NCBI GenBank assembly: GCA_015231995.1
Contig: JADGAO010000095.1
Location: 1 to 11,228 of the forward strand
Source of the DNA: Nitrospinota bacterium
Lineage (GTDB): Bacteria > Nitrospinota_A > UBA7883 > JACRLM01
Length of the DNA: 11,228 nucleotides
Direction: 5' to 3'
Shown: piece after piece, positions 1 through 6,253 of the stretch
Layout of the letters: every line of letters begins with the position of its first letter
Position numbering within the stretch: the first letter of the stretch is position 1
The notes under the pieces: generated by a model
What the model was told of the DNA's origin: nothing
The model's input: only the letters and a program-made list of their open reading frames with translations
The model's database searches: none
Translations under genes and position numbers: made by a program

Positions 1-49
1 AACCATATCCCGCGTCCAACTTAAAGCAGGTTTCGACATAGAATTTCAT
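1..49 (-). CDS. Possible 5' end of an unidentified gene leaving the window
   Basis: Reading the minus strand from base 49 leftwards gives ATG and 15 further open codons (MKFYVETCFKLDAGYG) before the window edge. The reading frame has a TGA 18 bases upstream of this ATG, so it is the first possible ATG in that frame. A weak purine-rich stretch (GCTGGAAAAAA) precedes it. The gene would be divergent from the NAD(P)HX repair gene, with 118 bp between the two starts. Sixteen residues are too few to assign a family, and chance cannot be excluded. Confidence 0.35.
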   Translation of the reverse strand, partial: MKFYVETCFKLDAGYG

Positions 50-167
50 GTTTTTTCCAGCTCTTCACTTGACGCCCCTGATTTGCCCAGTTTCGCCGCG
101 CATGTCCGGTGGCACTGGGCGGCGGTGGATATCGGGCGATGATTTTTCCGTGGAGCCATGACACTCG

Positions 168-1718
168 ATGATTAAAGCCGTCAACGCTGTCCAGATGCGC
201 GAGATGGACCGCCGCGCCATTGACGAAATGGGCATACCAGGCCTCGTCCTGATGGAAAACGCCGGGATTGCCGTGGTCAAAACCATCCGCGAAAAAATCC
301 CGGAACTGCGCGGCTCCCGCGTCAACGTCTTCGCTGGCAAAGGAAATAACGGCGGGGATGGGTTTGTCGTCGCCCGTCACCTGATGAACGCCGGAGCGGA
401 TGTCACCGTATTCCTTCTGGCTGAAAAGGCGCAGGTCAAAGGCGACGCAAAGGCGAACCTCGACGCTTTTATCGCGATGGGCGGGAAGGTAAAAGAATTT
501 CTTATCGAACGCCACATAAAAAATTTCAAGCTCAAATTCACTCACACAACCGTGGTTGTGGACGCGCTTTTAGGGACGGGCGGCAAGTCCGCCCCCAAGG
601 GGTTCTACGGCAGAGTCATCGAGGTGATGAACGGGATGGGCAGGCTTAAGGTGGCTGTGGACATCCCATCCGGCGTTTCGTCCTACAGCGGAATCGTTCC
701 CGGAGTCTGTTTCAAGGCCGATGTCACCGTGACATTCGGCGCGCCAAAAGTGGGAATGCTGATCCATCCGGCGCGTTCGTACATTGGGGAGCTAATCGTT
801 GCGGACATATCAATACCCGCCAGGGTGTTGACCGAGTCGCCATGCGTGGCGCAAGTCCCGGAGGCGCGCGATATACGGGCGATGCTCCCAAAACGCCCGG
901 CGGACGCGCACAAGGGAATCTTCGGTCATCTCCTTTTGGCGTGTGGCTCCACAGGGATGGGCGGCGCTGGGGCGTTGGCGGCGTTGTCCGCATTGCGGGC
1001 CGGAACGGGGCTTGTAACGTTGTCTGCCCCATCGGGCGTGGCTTCGGCTTACGAGACAGGGGCGATGGAGGCAATCGGCCTTCCGCTCCCGCAAACCGCA
1101 GGTGGAGGAATTGCCGAAGAAGCGTTCGACAAGTTCATGTCGGCGGTCGAGGGAAAAAGCGCGGTTCTCATCGGGCCGGGACTGGGGCAGGACCCCTCCA
1201 CCGGCCGGTTCGTCCGCAAGGTGGTGCCCCAGATCGGAAAACCGCTCGTGCTGGACGCCGACGGGTTGAACCTGATAAACGACGACGCAGACGTTTTGAG
1301 AAACCGTAAGGCTCCCACGATAATCACGCCACACCCCGGCGAGATGGCGCGGCTGGTGAAAAAGACATCGGCGCAGGTTCAGTCCGACAGGCTCGGCGAG
1401 GCGTTGGCGTTGGCGCGTGAAACCGGCGCGGTGGTCGTATTGAAAGGCGCGGGCACAATCATCGCGCTTGCGGATGGAAGAGCTTTCATCAACCCCACGG
1501 GCAATAGCGGACTTGCCAGCGGCGGGACAGGTGATACGCTGGCCGGACTGATTGGCGGGTTCCTCGCGCAGGGAGCGTCGCCGGAAAACGCGGCGATTGC
1601 TGGGGTTTACATTCATGGTCTGACAGCGGACATTTACGCGGGCAAACATGGCGATCCCCGGAGCCTTATCGCCTCCGATATTCTGGGACTTTTACCGGAA
1701 GCGATAGGACGGTTGTAA
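168..1718 (+). CDS. nnr: Bifunctional NAD(P)HX epimerase / ADP-dependent NAD(P)HX dehydratase
   Basis: This 516-residue protein repairs NADH and NADPH hydrates in the cytoplasm. The N-terminal YjeF-type half (about residues 1-220) interconverts the R and S forms of NAD(P)HX. The C-terminal ribokinase-like half (about 225-510) dehydrates the S form using ADP. The sequence shows GKGNNGGDGFVVARH near residues 57-71 and VAVDIPSGVSS in the first half. The second half has LLLACGSTGMGGAGALAA, VLIGPGLGQ, VLDADGLNLI, ITPHPGEM and the phosphate-binding GGTGD loop, whose Asp456 is the expected catalytic base. Length and domain order match the fused bacterial form, and no key motif is missing. The ATG at 168 has GGAG 12 bases upstream, and its first residues (MIKAVNAVQMREMDRRAI) match the usual family start. 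Long antisense frames across the gene are shadows. The divergent neighbour is only a 16-codon fragment, so context adds nothing on function. Confidence 0.96.
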   Translation: MIKAVNAVQMREMDRRAIDEMGIPGLVLMENAGIAVVKTIREKIPELRGSRVNVFAGKGNNGGDGFVVARHLMNAGADVTVFLLAEKAQVKGDAKANLDAFIAMGGKVKEFLIERHIKNFKLKFTHTTVVVDALLGTGGKSAPKGFYGRVIEVMNGMGRLKVAVDIPSGVSSYSGIVPGVCFKADVTVTFGAPKVGMLIHPARSYIGELIVADISIPARVLTESPCVAQVPEARDIRAMLPKRPADAHKGIFGHLLLACGSTGMGGAGALAALSALRAGTGLVTLSAPSGVASAYETGAMEAIGLPLPQTAGGGIAEEAFDKFMSAVEGKSAVLIGPGLGQDPSTGRFVRKVVPQIGKPLVLDADGLNLINDDADVLRNRKAPTIITPHPGEMARLVKKTSAQVQSDRLGEALALARETGAVVVLKGAGTIIALADGRAFINPTGNSGLASGGTGDTLAGLIGGFLAQGASPENAAIAGVYIHGLTADIYAGKHGDPRSLIASDILGLLPEAIGRL

Positions 1719-1850
1719 TATTCCCGCCGTTTGGCATATCATTAATAAAGGGAGCGATCCAAGGGTAATAGCCGGTTTATCCGGTTGAAGGACGCCACGC
1801 CGATTCTGGTTTCTCTGGCCTGTTGACACCGCAAGGACACACTGGAAATT

Positions 1851-2783
1851 ATGGCTCAAACCAATATCCTGCTCGAAACTGGCACTAACGAATTCGAGAT
1901 AGTCGAATTTTACGTCGGCTCCCAGAGCTACGGCGTAAACGTGGCCAAGGTGCGCGAGATAATTCAGTACAACCAGCGTTTCGTAACGCCTGTCCCGGAA
2001 AATCACCCCGCCGTTATCGGCCTTTACACGCTTCGCGGGGAGACTTTCCCGCTCATAAACCTTAGCTCCACGTTAAAAACCCAGTCGGACGAATCGTCCA
2101 CGCGCAGGGTCATCATGGTTTGCGAGTTCAACACGCTGGTCAACGGGTTCCTGGTGGATGGCGTGCGGCAGATACACCGCCGGTCGTGGGAGGATGTAAA
2201 GCCTGTCGGCGGCCTCGTAGCTCAGGGCAAGTCCACAATAACAAGCACGGTGCAGATAGACGACCTGCAGATGCTGATACTGGACCTGGAATCCATAATT
2301 GCGGACATATATCCCCCCTCCAGCATGACGCCGGAAGAAAACGTCCACTCGCATATGGTCGAGAAACGCGAGGGCGTAAAACTTGTGTTCGCGGAAGACT
2401 CCTCCATAATCCGCGACGCAGTGACGAATATATTAAAAAAGGCGGGGTACATCCACACGACAGCGGTCAAGGACGGCAAAGAGGCCTACGACCTGATCGT
2501 GGATATGAAGGCAAGGGCCGACCGCAACAGGACCACCATCAAGGAATACCTTACCGGGGTAGTCACGGATATCGAGATGCCGAGGATGGACGGACTGACG
2601 CTGTGCAAAAAAGTGAAGGTGGAGATGGGGCTGTCCATACCGGTGATTGTGTTTTCATCCATGATAAACGAACAGATGGCCGTCAAATGCCGGGAAGTGG
2701 GCGCGGACGCGTTTACCACCAAACCCAGATCCACCGAACTGGTGGAGCTTATCGACAGGCATTTCCTGCCTGCGGGCGCTTAA
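1851..2783 (+). CDS. cheV: CheV-like chemotaxis coupling protein (CheW domain plus receiver)
   Basis: A 310-residue cytoplasmic protein that should link chemoreceptors to the CheA kinase and tune that link by phosphorylation. A CheW domain fills about residues 15-160, with EFYVGSQSYGVNVAKVREI at 20-38 followed by VPENHPAVIGLYTLRGETFPLINL. A receiver domain fills about 177-305: acidic pair Glu182-Asp183, phospho-acceptor Asp240 in VVTDIEMPRMDG, a serine pair in IVFSSM and conserved Lys291 in TTKPRS. The extra segment before the Asp240 strand is typical of CheV receivers, so the REC looks competent. The start is supported by family alignment from memory; the upstream AAGGAC and TGGAAA are only moderate ribosome-binding sites. 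It lies 132 bp after nnr, with no other chemotaxis gene in view, so it may serve receptors encoded elsewhere. A plain CheW-REC fusion outside the strict CheV family is the alternative. Confidence 0.92.
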   Translation: MAQTNILLETGTNEFEIVEFYVGSQSYGVNVAKVREIIQYNQRFVTPVPENHPAVIGLYTLRGETFPLINLSSTLKTQSDESSTRRVIMVCEFNTLVNGFLVDGVRQIHRRSWEDVKPVGGLVAQGKSTITSTVQIDDLQMLILDLESIIADIYPPSSMTPEENVHSHMVEKREGVKLVFAEDSSIIRDAVTNILKKAGYIHTTAVKDGKEAYDLIVDMKARADRNRTTIKEYLTGVVTDIEMPRMDGLTLCKKVKVEMGLSIPVIVFSSMINEQMAVKCREVGADAFTTKPRSTELVELIDRHFLPAGA

Positions 2784-2800
2784 GCTCAAGCTTACCGCCC
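2774..2800 (+). other. Hairpin spanning the cheV stop codon
   Basis: GGGCG (2774-2778) pairs with CGCCC (2796-2800), and TAAGCT (2781-2786) pairs with AGCTTA (2789-2794), with a small internal loop between the stems and a two-base apex that would open to four. The hairpin includes the cheV stop codon. No T-tract follows, so it is not a standard intrinsic terminator. It could slow ribosomes or polymerase, or protect the upstream transcript end. The downstream dus gene starts 26 bases later. Confidence 0.4.
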
Positions 2801-2825
2801 CAGATTCCATTTCAGCTTCAATCCA

Positions 2826-3800
2826 ATGACAATACCTTTCACCGCATTCATCGGCGGGGTGAGGATCAATTCACCTGCGGTGATGGCCCCGATTGCCGGT
2901 ATTACTGACCGTCCGTTCCGCAGGCTCGTTATGGAGCATGGGGCGGGGCTTTGCGTCACCGAGCTATTGAGCGCAAATGCGATTGTGCGCGATTCCAAAA
3001 AAACTTTCGAAATGTTCCCGGCCCCCGGCGAGCCTGGGCCTGTGGCCGTTCAGGTGTTCGGGGCGGAGGCGGGCGTGATGCGGGACGCATGTTCCATAGT
3101 CGAAGAACGCGCCCCGTGCGACATCATTGACCTCAACTTCGGTTGCCCAGTTAAAAAAGTGGCCAAAACCGGAGCCGGCGCGGCGATGCTAAAAGACGTG
3201 GGCAACGCGGCGAAGGTTGTGGAGGCTGTGGTTGGCGCGGTCAAAAAACCGGTCACGGTAAAAATACGAATCGGGTGGGATTTTAACTCCGTCAACGCCG
3301 TTGACATGACTATGGCCGCAGAAGAGGCCGGAGTGGCCGCAGTGATAATCCACGGCAGGACGGCCTCGCAAGGCTATTCTGGCAAGGCCGATTGGGACAT
3401 CATCGCAAAAGCGGCGCAGGCCGTAAAAATACCCGTCATCGGCAATGGCGATATCGTCACCCCGGAGATGGCCCTGTCGCGTTTAAAAGAGAGCGGTTGC
3501 GCGATGGTGATGATCGGACGGGGCGCATTGGGCAAGCCGTGGATATTCCGCCAGGTCAACGAGATGATGAGCGCGGGGTCATACACCCATCCATCACATC
3601 AGGAGATAGGGAAATTGATACTGCGGCATCTTGAGATGATGGTGGAGTTGTACGGCCAGTCCGCTGGGATCAGGAAGATGCGCGCCCATTTCGCCTATTA
3701 CATACGCGGCGTAAAAAGCGGGTCGCGACTGCGGCAGGAGTTGAACAAGGCATCGGAGCATGAGGGAGTGAAGAGGTTGATTGCGGAGTATTTTGCATAG
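2826..3800 (+). CDS. dusB: tRNA-dihydrouridine synthase, DusB type
   Basis: A 324-residue FMN-dependent enzyme that reduces specific uridines to dihydrouridine in tRNA, using NADPH, in the cytoplasm. The TIM-barrel opens with VMAPIAGITDRPFRRLV (about 19-35), the FMN-site signature. The catalytic cysteine is Cys107 in DLNFGCPVKKVAKTGAGAAML. TVKIRIGWD, IIHGRTASQGYSGKADWD and VIGNGDI follow in the right order. The phosphate-binding GRGALGKPWIF lies near 230-240, and a C-terminal helical RNA-binding part ends the protein. Length is normal for DusB. The subgroup call (DusB rather than DusA or DusC) rests on these motifs and length. The ATG at 2826 has no clear Shine-Dalgarno sequence; with cheV only 42 bp upstream, it could be read through from that transcript. 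Transcription ends convergently against the small exported-protein gene. Confidence 0.95.
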   Translation: MTIPFTAFIGGVRINSPAVMAPIAGITDRPFRRLVMEHGAGLCVTELLSANAIVRDSKKTFEMFPAPGEPGPVAVQVFGAEAGVMRDACSIVEERAPCDIIDLNFGCPVKKVAKTGAGAAMLKDVGNAAKVVEAVVGAVKKPVTVKIRIGWDFNSVNAVDMTMAAEEAGVAAVIIHGRTASQGYSGKADWDIIAKAAQAVKIPVIGNGDIVTPEMALSRLKESGCAMVMIGRGALGKPWIFRQVNEMMSAGSYTHPSHQEIGKLILRHLEMMVELYGQSAGIRKMRAHFAYYIRGVKSGSRLRQELNKASEHEGVKRLIAEYFA

Positions 3801-3805
3801 CAGGA

Positions 3806-3840
3806 TAAAAAAACCGGGGCGGCCTTACAGCCACCCCGGT
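3806..3840 (-). terminator. Intrinsic terminator of the small exported-protein gene
   Basis: ACCGGGG (3813-3819) pairs with CCCCGGT (3834-3840). The stem extends inward by GGC/GCC after one mismatch, around a six-base loop. On the minus strand the hairpin is followed at once by seven T (3813-3807), a classic Rho-independent terminator 20 bases after the stop of the gene at 3861-4205. On the plus strand only a short TTTT occurs downstream, so it may also stop dusB transcription, but less efficiently. Confidence 0.85.
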
Positions 3841-3860
3841 GAGCTTTTCGCGATCAGCCG

Positions 3861-4205
3861 TTATGCGCGGTTGAAATTGTAATCCCAGTTCAGGTCGGCG
3901 GTCTTCTTGTGAATCCCGAACATAAGAACAGCGTTGTTGATGATCTGTTCGGATGTCATCTCCTGATCGGAGGCGCCAGCCATGTACACCCTGCTGTCGG
4001 AAGCAGAGGCTTTGTAGTTGTCGTTGAACCCGGTGTCGAACGATTTGGCCACAAGCTTCCAGGATATGACGTCGGCCCTGACGTAATTGTCCTTAAAACC
4101 TAAATCGAAATAGTTTTCAAGATTCTTCTGCGATTCAGCCGAAGCCGGAGCCGCAAAAGCAACCACTACCGCGAGAGTTACAAGAACCTTAAATACGCTC
4201 TTCAT
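3861..4205 (-). CDS. Small exported protein of unknown family with a duplicated FDxGFxDNY motif
   Basis: I do not recognise the family. The 114-residue product begins with a signal peptide: a basic start (MKSVFK), a hydrophobic core (VLVTLAVVVAFAAP) and an AxA site, ASA before Glu24. It should thus be exported, leaving about 91 residues in the periplasm, envelope or outside. The mature part carries FDLGFKDNY (33-41) and FDTGFNDNY (57-65), a repeat 24 residues apart. A helical-looking segment (84-102) and an aromatic tail (WDYNFNRA) follow. It has no cysteine and no other membrane segment. The start at 4205 is fixed by a strong AAAAGGAGAT ribosome-binding site; the open frame continues upstream to 4367 but crosses the promoter. 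It is monocistronic: a consensus sigma-54 promoter lies 60 bp upstream and an intrinsic terminator just downstream. This suggests tight, high-level, conditional expression. Confidence 0.85.
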   Translation of the reverse strand: MKSVFKVLVTLAVVVAFAAPASAESQKNLENYFDLGFKDNYVRADVISWKLVAKSFDTGFNDNYKASASDSRVYMAGASDQEMTSEQIINNAVLMFGIHKKTADLNWDYNFNRA

Positions 4206-4264
4206 GATGATCTCCTTTTCCTCTAAACCAGCTGTCTCTTTAGCAACCTGTTGTTCGCTAAAGA

Positions 4265-4280
4265 TGCAATGGTTGTGCCA
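4265..4280 (-). promoter_or_regulatory. Sigma-54 (-24/-12) promoter of the small exported-protein gene
   Basis: The minus strand reads TGGCAC, AACCA, TTGCA, an exact match to the sigma-54 consensus TGGCAC-N5-TTGCW with ten bases between the GG and GC dinucleotides. Transcription is predicted to start near 4254, giving a leader of about 49 bases that contains the strong ribosome-binding site. Sigma-54 promoters need an AAA+ enhancer-binding activator; none is encoded in this window. Confidence 0.85.
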
Positions 4281-4382
4281 CCGATAACCACCACATGACA
4301 ACAAAACATTCCTTACGCCATTATCATATTGATAAATCAGCCGTTGATACTTACCAAAAATGCGCATGGGTGGACAAAAAGC

Positions 4383-4405
4383 AAAAAAGCGAGCAGTTAT
4401 TCGCT
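4383..4405 (-). terminator. Possible weak intrinsic terminator
   Basis: On the minus strand AGCGA (4405-4401) can pair with TCGCT (4392-4388) around an eight-base loop, followed by six T (4388-4383) and a further T-rich stretch. The stem is short. It lies about 240 bp beyond the stop of the sigma factor gene and upstream of the sigma-54 promoter, so it could insulate that promoter from read-through. Confidence 0.35.
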
Positions 4406-4442
4406 ATTAAATTCGTACAAAGCCGGGATTTATGAGTCCAGA

Positions 4443-4525
4443 TTTAGGACATTTACTGCAGAAAGGCGCCAATTCTGTCCCACTTGCCTAATTTTGCAGG
4501 GGAATAAATTGCAGTAAGACCTAAA
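4443..4525. repeat. Spaced inverted repeat with 16-18 base arms
   Basis: The left arm TTTAGGACATTTACTGCA (4443-4460) and the right arm TGCAGTAAGACCTAAA (4510-4525) are inverted copies: an exact 8-bp inner match (TTACTGCA/TGCAGTAA), then a 2-base gap and one mismatch, then TTTAGG/CCTAAA. The spacer is 49 bases. The repeat lies 160-260 bp upstream of the sigma-54 promoter, the usual distance for enhancer sites. A long-stemmed RNA or a tiny terminal-repeat element are alternatives. Confidence 0.5.
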
Positions 4526-4641
4526 GGATTGTCGCAAAATACCACACAGGGGAACGAAAAATAGAATCTGCGTTTGGAAAACCGACAATTCGTTAACAAA
4601 ATGAATAACTGATGCAACTTGATTGTTACAAATTTAACATT

Positions 4642-5619
4642 TTATTCTTTTTTCATGGTTTCATGGATTTCTCCCACTCCCTTCAGTTCCTTTGTAAGAT
4701 AGATTTTCAGACGTTTCATTAACCTTTCTTCTGTCTGGCGGATAGCTTCGCGGGTAACTCCATGGATTTCGCCCAACTCCCGCAAAGTCAAAGGAACGTC
4801 TGAAAGTATCCGTTTTTCAAGCAGATCAAGCTCGACAGGCCGTAGTTCTTTCTTAAATACGCCAATAGCCGATTGGAACTTTTTCATTATCTGGAGATGC
4901 GACAGGTCGTCGGCCATGTCATTGGCCCCGCTGGAAATCATTTCCACCAGCTCCCGTCCATCCTCATCTCCCACCGGCTGGTTGATGGATGTGTCCATAG
5001 CCCCCAGGCTCTGCTGGATATCTATTACATCCTGCTCGCTTGCGCCGAATTTTTCGGCCAACAGCCTGGAGTCGGTTTCCATTCCACCTTCTTCTAGCCT
5101 GGATTGGATTTCCTTCAGGTTGTACAGCAGTTTTCGTTTAGCGTTCGTTGTGCCCACGCGAACCAGTCGCCAGTTGTCCAGAAGGTACTTGAGCATGTAT
5201 GCCCGTATCCAGTACGAAGCGTAGGTGGAGAGACGCACGCCCTTGAACGGATCGAATTTCTGTACGGCGCGGAGCAATCCGTAGTTTCCCTCCTGTATCA
5301 GGTCGAGCATGTTCTGGAACTGGGTGCGGAACTCGTAGGCGATTTTCACGACAAGCATAAGGTTGGAGGTGACCAGCTTATAGGCCGCGTCCCTGTCGCC
5401 TGTTTGACGGAACCGTTTGGCCAGTTCCATTTCCTCCTCATGCGATAAAGAAGGCGTTGATCTGATCTTGCTGATGTAGAGATGAAACGGATCTGTTGGA
5501 ACCAGAGATTCATGGCCTTCCCCTCTCCGCCACACAGCGGAAGATTGGGAGAAAACCTCCTGCTCCAGCCCTTCATCGTTTTCATCTGGAATGATGGAAT
5601 CGTCTATATCCGCGTTCAT
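4642..5619 (-). CDS. rpoH: Sigma-70 family alternative sigma factor, RpoH (sigma-32)-like
   Basis: A 325-residue RNA polymerase sigma subunit without the long non-conserved region of primary sigma factors. Region 1.2 is DPFHLYISKIRSTPSLSHEEEMELA (about 43-67). Region 2 runs about 82-152 and includes NLMLVVKIAYEF, LDLIQEGNYGLLRAVQKFDPFKG and STYASYWIRAYM for core binding and -10 recognition. LDNWRLVRVGTTNAKRKLLYNL is close to the RpoH-specific box, the main reason for the sigma-32 call. Region 4 (about 255-308) ends in the helix-turn-helix LTLRELGEIHGVTREAIRQ for -35 recognition. An acidic N-terminus of about 40 residues precedes these regions. Heat-shock control is the family role; deltaproteobacteria have several paralogues with other roles, so the regulon is uncertain. 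The ATG at 5619 lacks a good Shine-Dalgarno sequence. The gene is divergent from flgB, with 198 bp between them; I see no clear promoter for it. Confidence 0.88.
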   Translation of the reverse strand: MNADIDDSIIPDENDEGLEQEVFSQSSAVWRRGEGHESLVPTDPFHLYISKIRSTPSLSHEEEMELAKRFRQTGDRDAAYKLVTSNLMLVVKIAYEFRTQFQNMLDLIQEGNYGLLRAVQKFDPFKGVRLSTYASYWIRAYMLKYLLDNWRLVRVGTTNAKRKLLYNLKEIQSRLEEGGMETDSRLLAEKFGASEQDVIDIQQSLGAMDTSINQPVGDEDGRELVEMISSGANDMADDLSHLQIMKKFQSAIGVFKKELRPVELDLLEKRILSDVPLTLRELGEIHGVTREAIRQTEERLMKRLKIYLTKELKGVGEIHETMKKE

Positions 5620-5653
5620 CCGGTTATTTTATCATGGAGAGGGGCGTCAAACT

Positions 5654-5672
5654 TCCTTGCCCATCTCAAGGA
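5654..5672. promoter_or_regulatory. Short inverted repeat, candidate activator site upstream of flgB
   Basis: TCCTTG (5654-5659) and CAAGGA (5667-5672) form a 6-bp inverted repeat with a 7-base spacer, centred about 105 bp upstream of the flgB sigma-54 promoter. Position and symmetry fit an enhancer-binding-protein site, but a 6-bp repeat can arise by chance. The A-tract after it rules out a plus-strand terminator. Confidence 0.25.
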
Positions 5673-5766
5673 AAAAAAGTCGCGTTCGTCAAAAAACAGT
5701 CGCTCACTCCAAAAGATAATCAGCATACAATCAACAAGATATACATTTAAGAGATTTACGCTTTCA

Positions 5767-5782
5767 TGGCGCTGGTATTGCT
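5767..5782 (+). promoter_or_regulatory. Sigma-54 (-24/-12) promoter of flgB-fliE
   Basis: TGGCGC, TGGTA, TTGCT matches TGGCRC-N5-TTGCW, with exactly ten bases between GG and GC. Transcription should start near 5793, 25 bases before the flgB start, leaving room for the GGAG ribosome-binding site at 5806-5809. Class II flagellar rod operons are commonly sigma-54-dependent in gamma- and deltaproteobacteria, so context supports the call. Confidence 0.85.
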
Positions 5783-5817
5783 ATAACGATGGTAAGGAAA
5801 GAAACTGGAGAGTGATA

Positions 5818-6237
5818 ATGGGTCTGATAAACGACATCCTCTATACGAACAGGGTTGGCAACCTTGCCGTCAAGTCGCTGGATTTCCAGGCGCAGAGGAT
5901 GCTAATGATCAATAGCAATATAGCCAACGCAGAGACGCCCGGTTATAAAGCCGTGGATATGGCTCCGTTCGAGAGCAAACTCAAAGAGGCCATGCGTCCC
6001 CTCGCGCCATTGGTGAGAACCGACTCCCGCCACCTGCAAGGCCCGACAGATAGTCTGGATACGGTTATGCCGGAGGCGGTGGTCTCCGACGAGCCGGGCA
6101 GGATTGACGGCAACAACGTCAACCTCGACAAGGAAATGATAAACATGACCCAGACATCCACCATGTACCAGGCTGTGATAACCGCCCGTGGCAAACGTGG
6201 GCAGATAATAAACGAAGTCATAGATCAGATGCGTTAA
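5818..6237 (+). CDS. flgB: Flagellar basal-body rod protein FlgB
   Basis: A 139-residue proximal rod subunit that is exported by the flagellar type III system and assembles on the MS ring with FliE, FlgC, FlgF and FlgG. The N-terminal rod signature NIANAETPGYKA lies at residues 34-45, preceded by LDFQAQRMLMINS. The C-terminal helix carries NVNLDKEMINMTQTSTMYQAVITARG, the usual FlgB ending. Length is normal. The open frame extends upstream to 5482 over the divergent sigma factor gene; the true start is the ATG at 5818, with GGAG 8 bases before it and a sigma-54 promoter just upstream. A GTG two codons earlier is possible but less likely. fliE follows after 16 bp. The expected flgC is absent between them. 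Confidence 0.95.
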   Translation: MGLINDILYTNRVGNLAVKSLDFQAQRMLMINSNIANAETPGYKAVDMAPFESKLKEAMRPLAPLVRTDSRHLQGPTDSLDTVMPEAVVSDEPGRIDGNNVNLDKEMINMTQTSTMYQAVITARGKRGQIINEVIDQMR

Positions 6238-6253
6238 GGGAGGTTATTGAGCA

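Larger units (their letters stand above)
4206..4641. other. AT-rich intergenic region holding a promoter, inverted repeats and a weak terminator
   Basis: This 436-bp gap separates two minus-strand genes and is visibly more AT-rich than the coding sequence. It holds the sigma-54 promoter (4265-4280), a possible terminator (4383-4405) and a widely spaced inverted repeat (4443-4525). I find no convincing coding frame. The open frames here lack a ribosome-binding site and have odd composition. Part of the gap may be upstream activator sites for the sigma-54 promoter, or the 3' untranslated region of the sigma factor gene. Confidence 0.6.

Noticed and set aside
810..1649. A 279-codon open frame antisense to nnr, and another from 545 to 21
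   Set aside because: Both lie opposite a well-conserved gene and arise from its GC-rich codon use. Their products are rich in Arg, Pro and Cys with no recognisable domain.
1780..1806. Sigma-28 flagellar promoter before cheV
   Set aside because: GCCGATTC resembles the -10 element, but the -35 position matches only about half of the consensus.
1823..1852. TTGACA-based promoter before cheV
   Set aside because: A -10 box at normal spacing would overlap the start codon and match poorly.
4206..4367. Upstream extension of the small exported protein by 54 residues
   Set aside because: It would bury the signal peptide, bypass the strong AGGAGAT site and translate across the sigma-54 promoter.
5482..5817. 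Upstream extension of FlgB by 112 residues
   Set aside because: The extension runs antisense to the sigma factor gene and across the promoter, and FlgB normally begins at the ATG at 5818.
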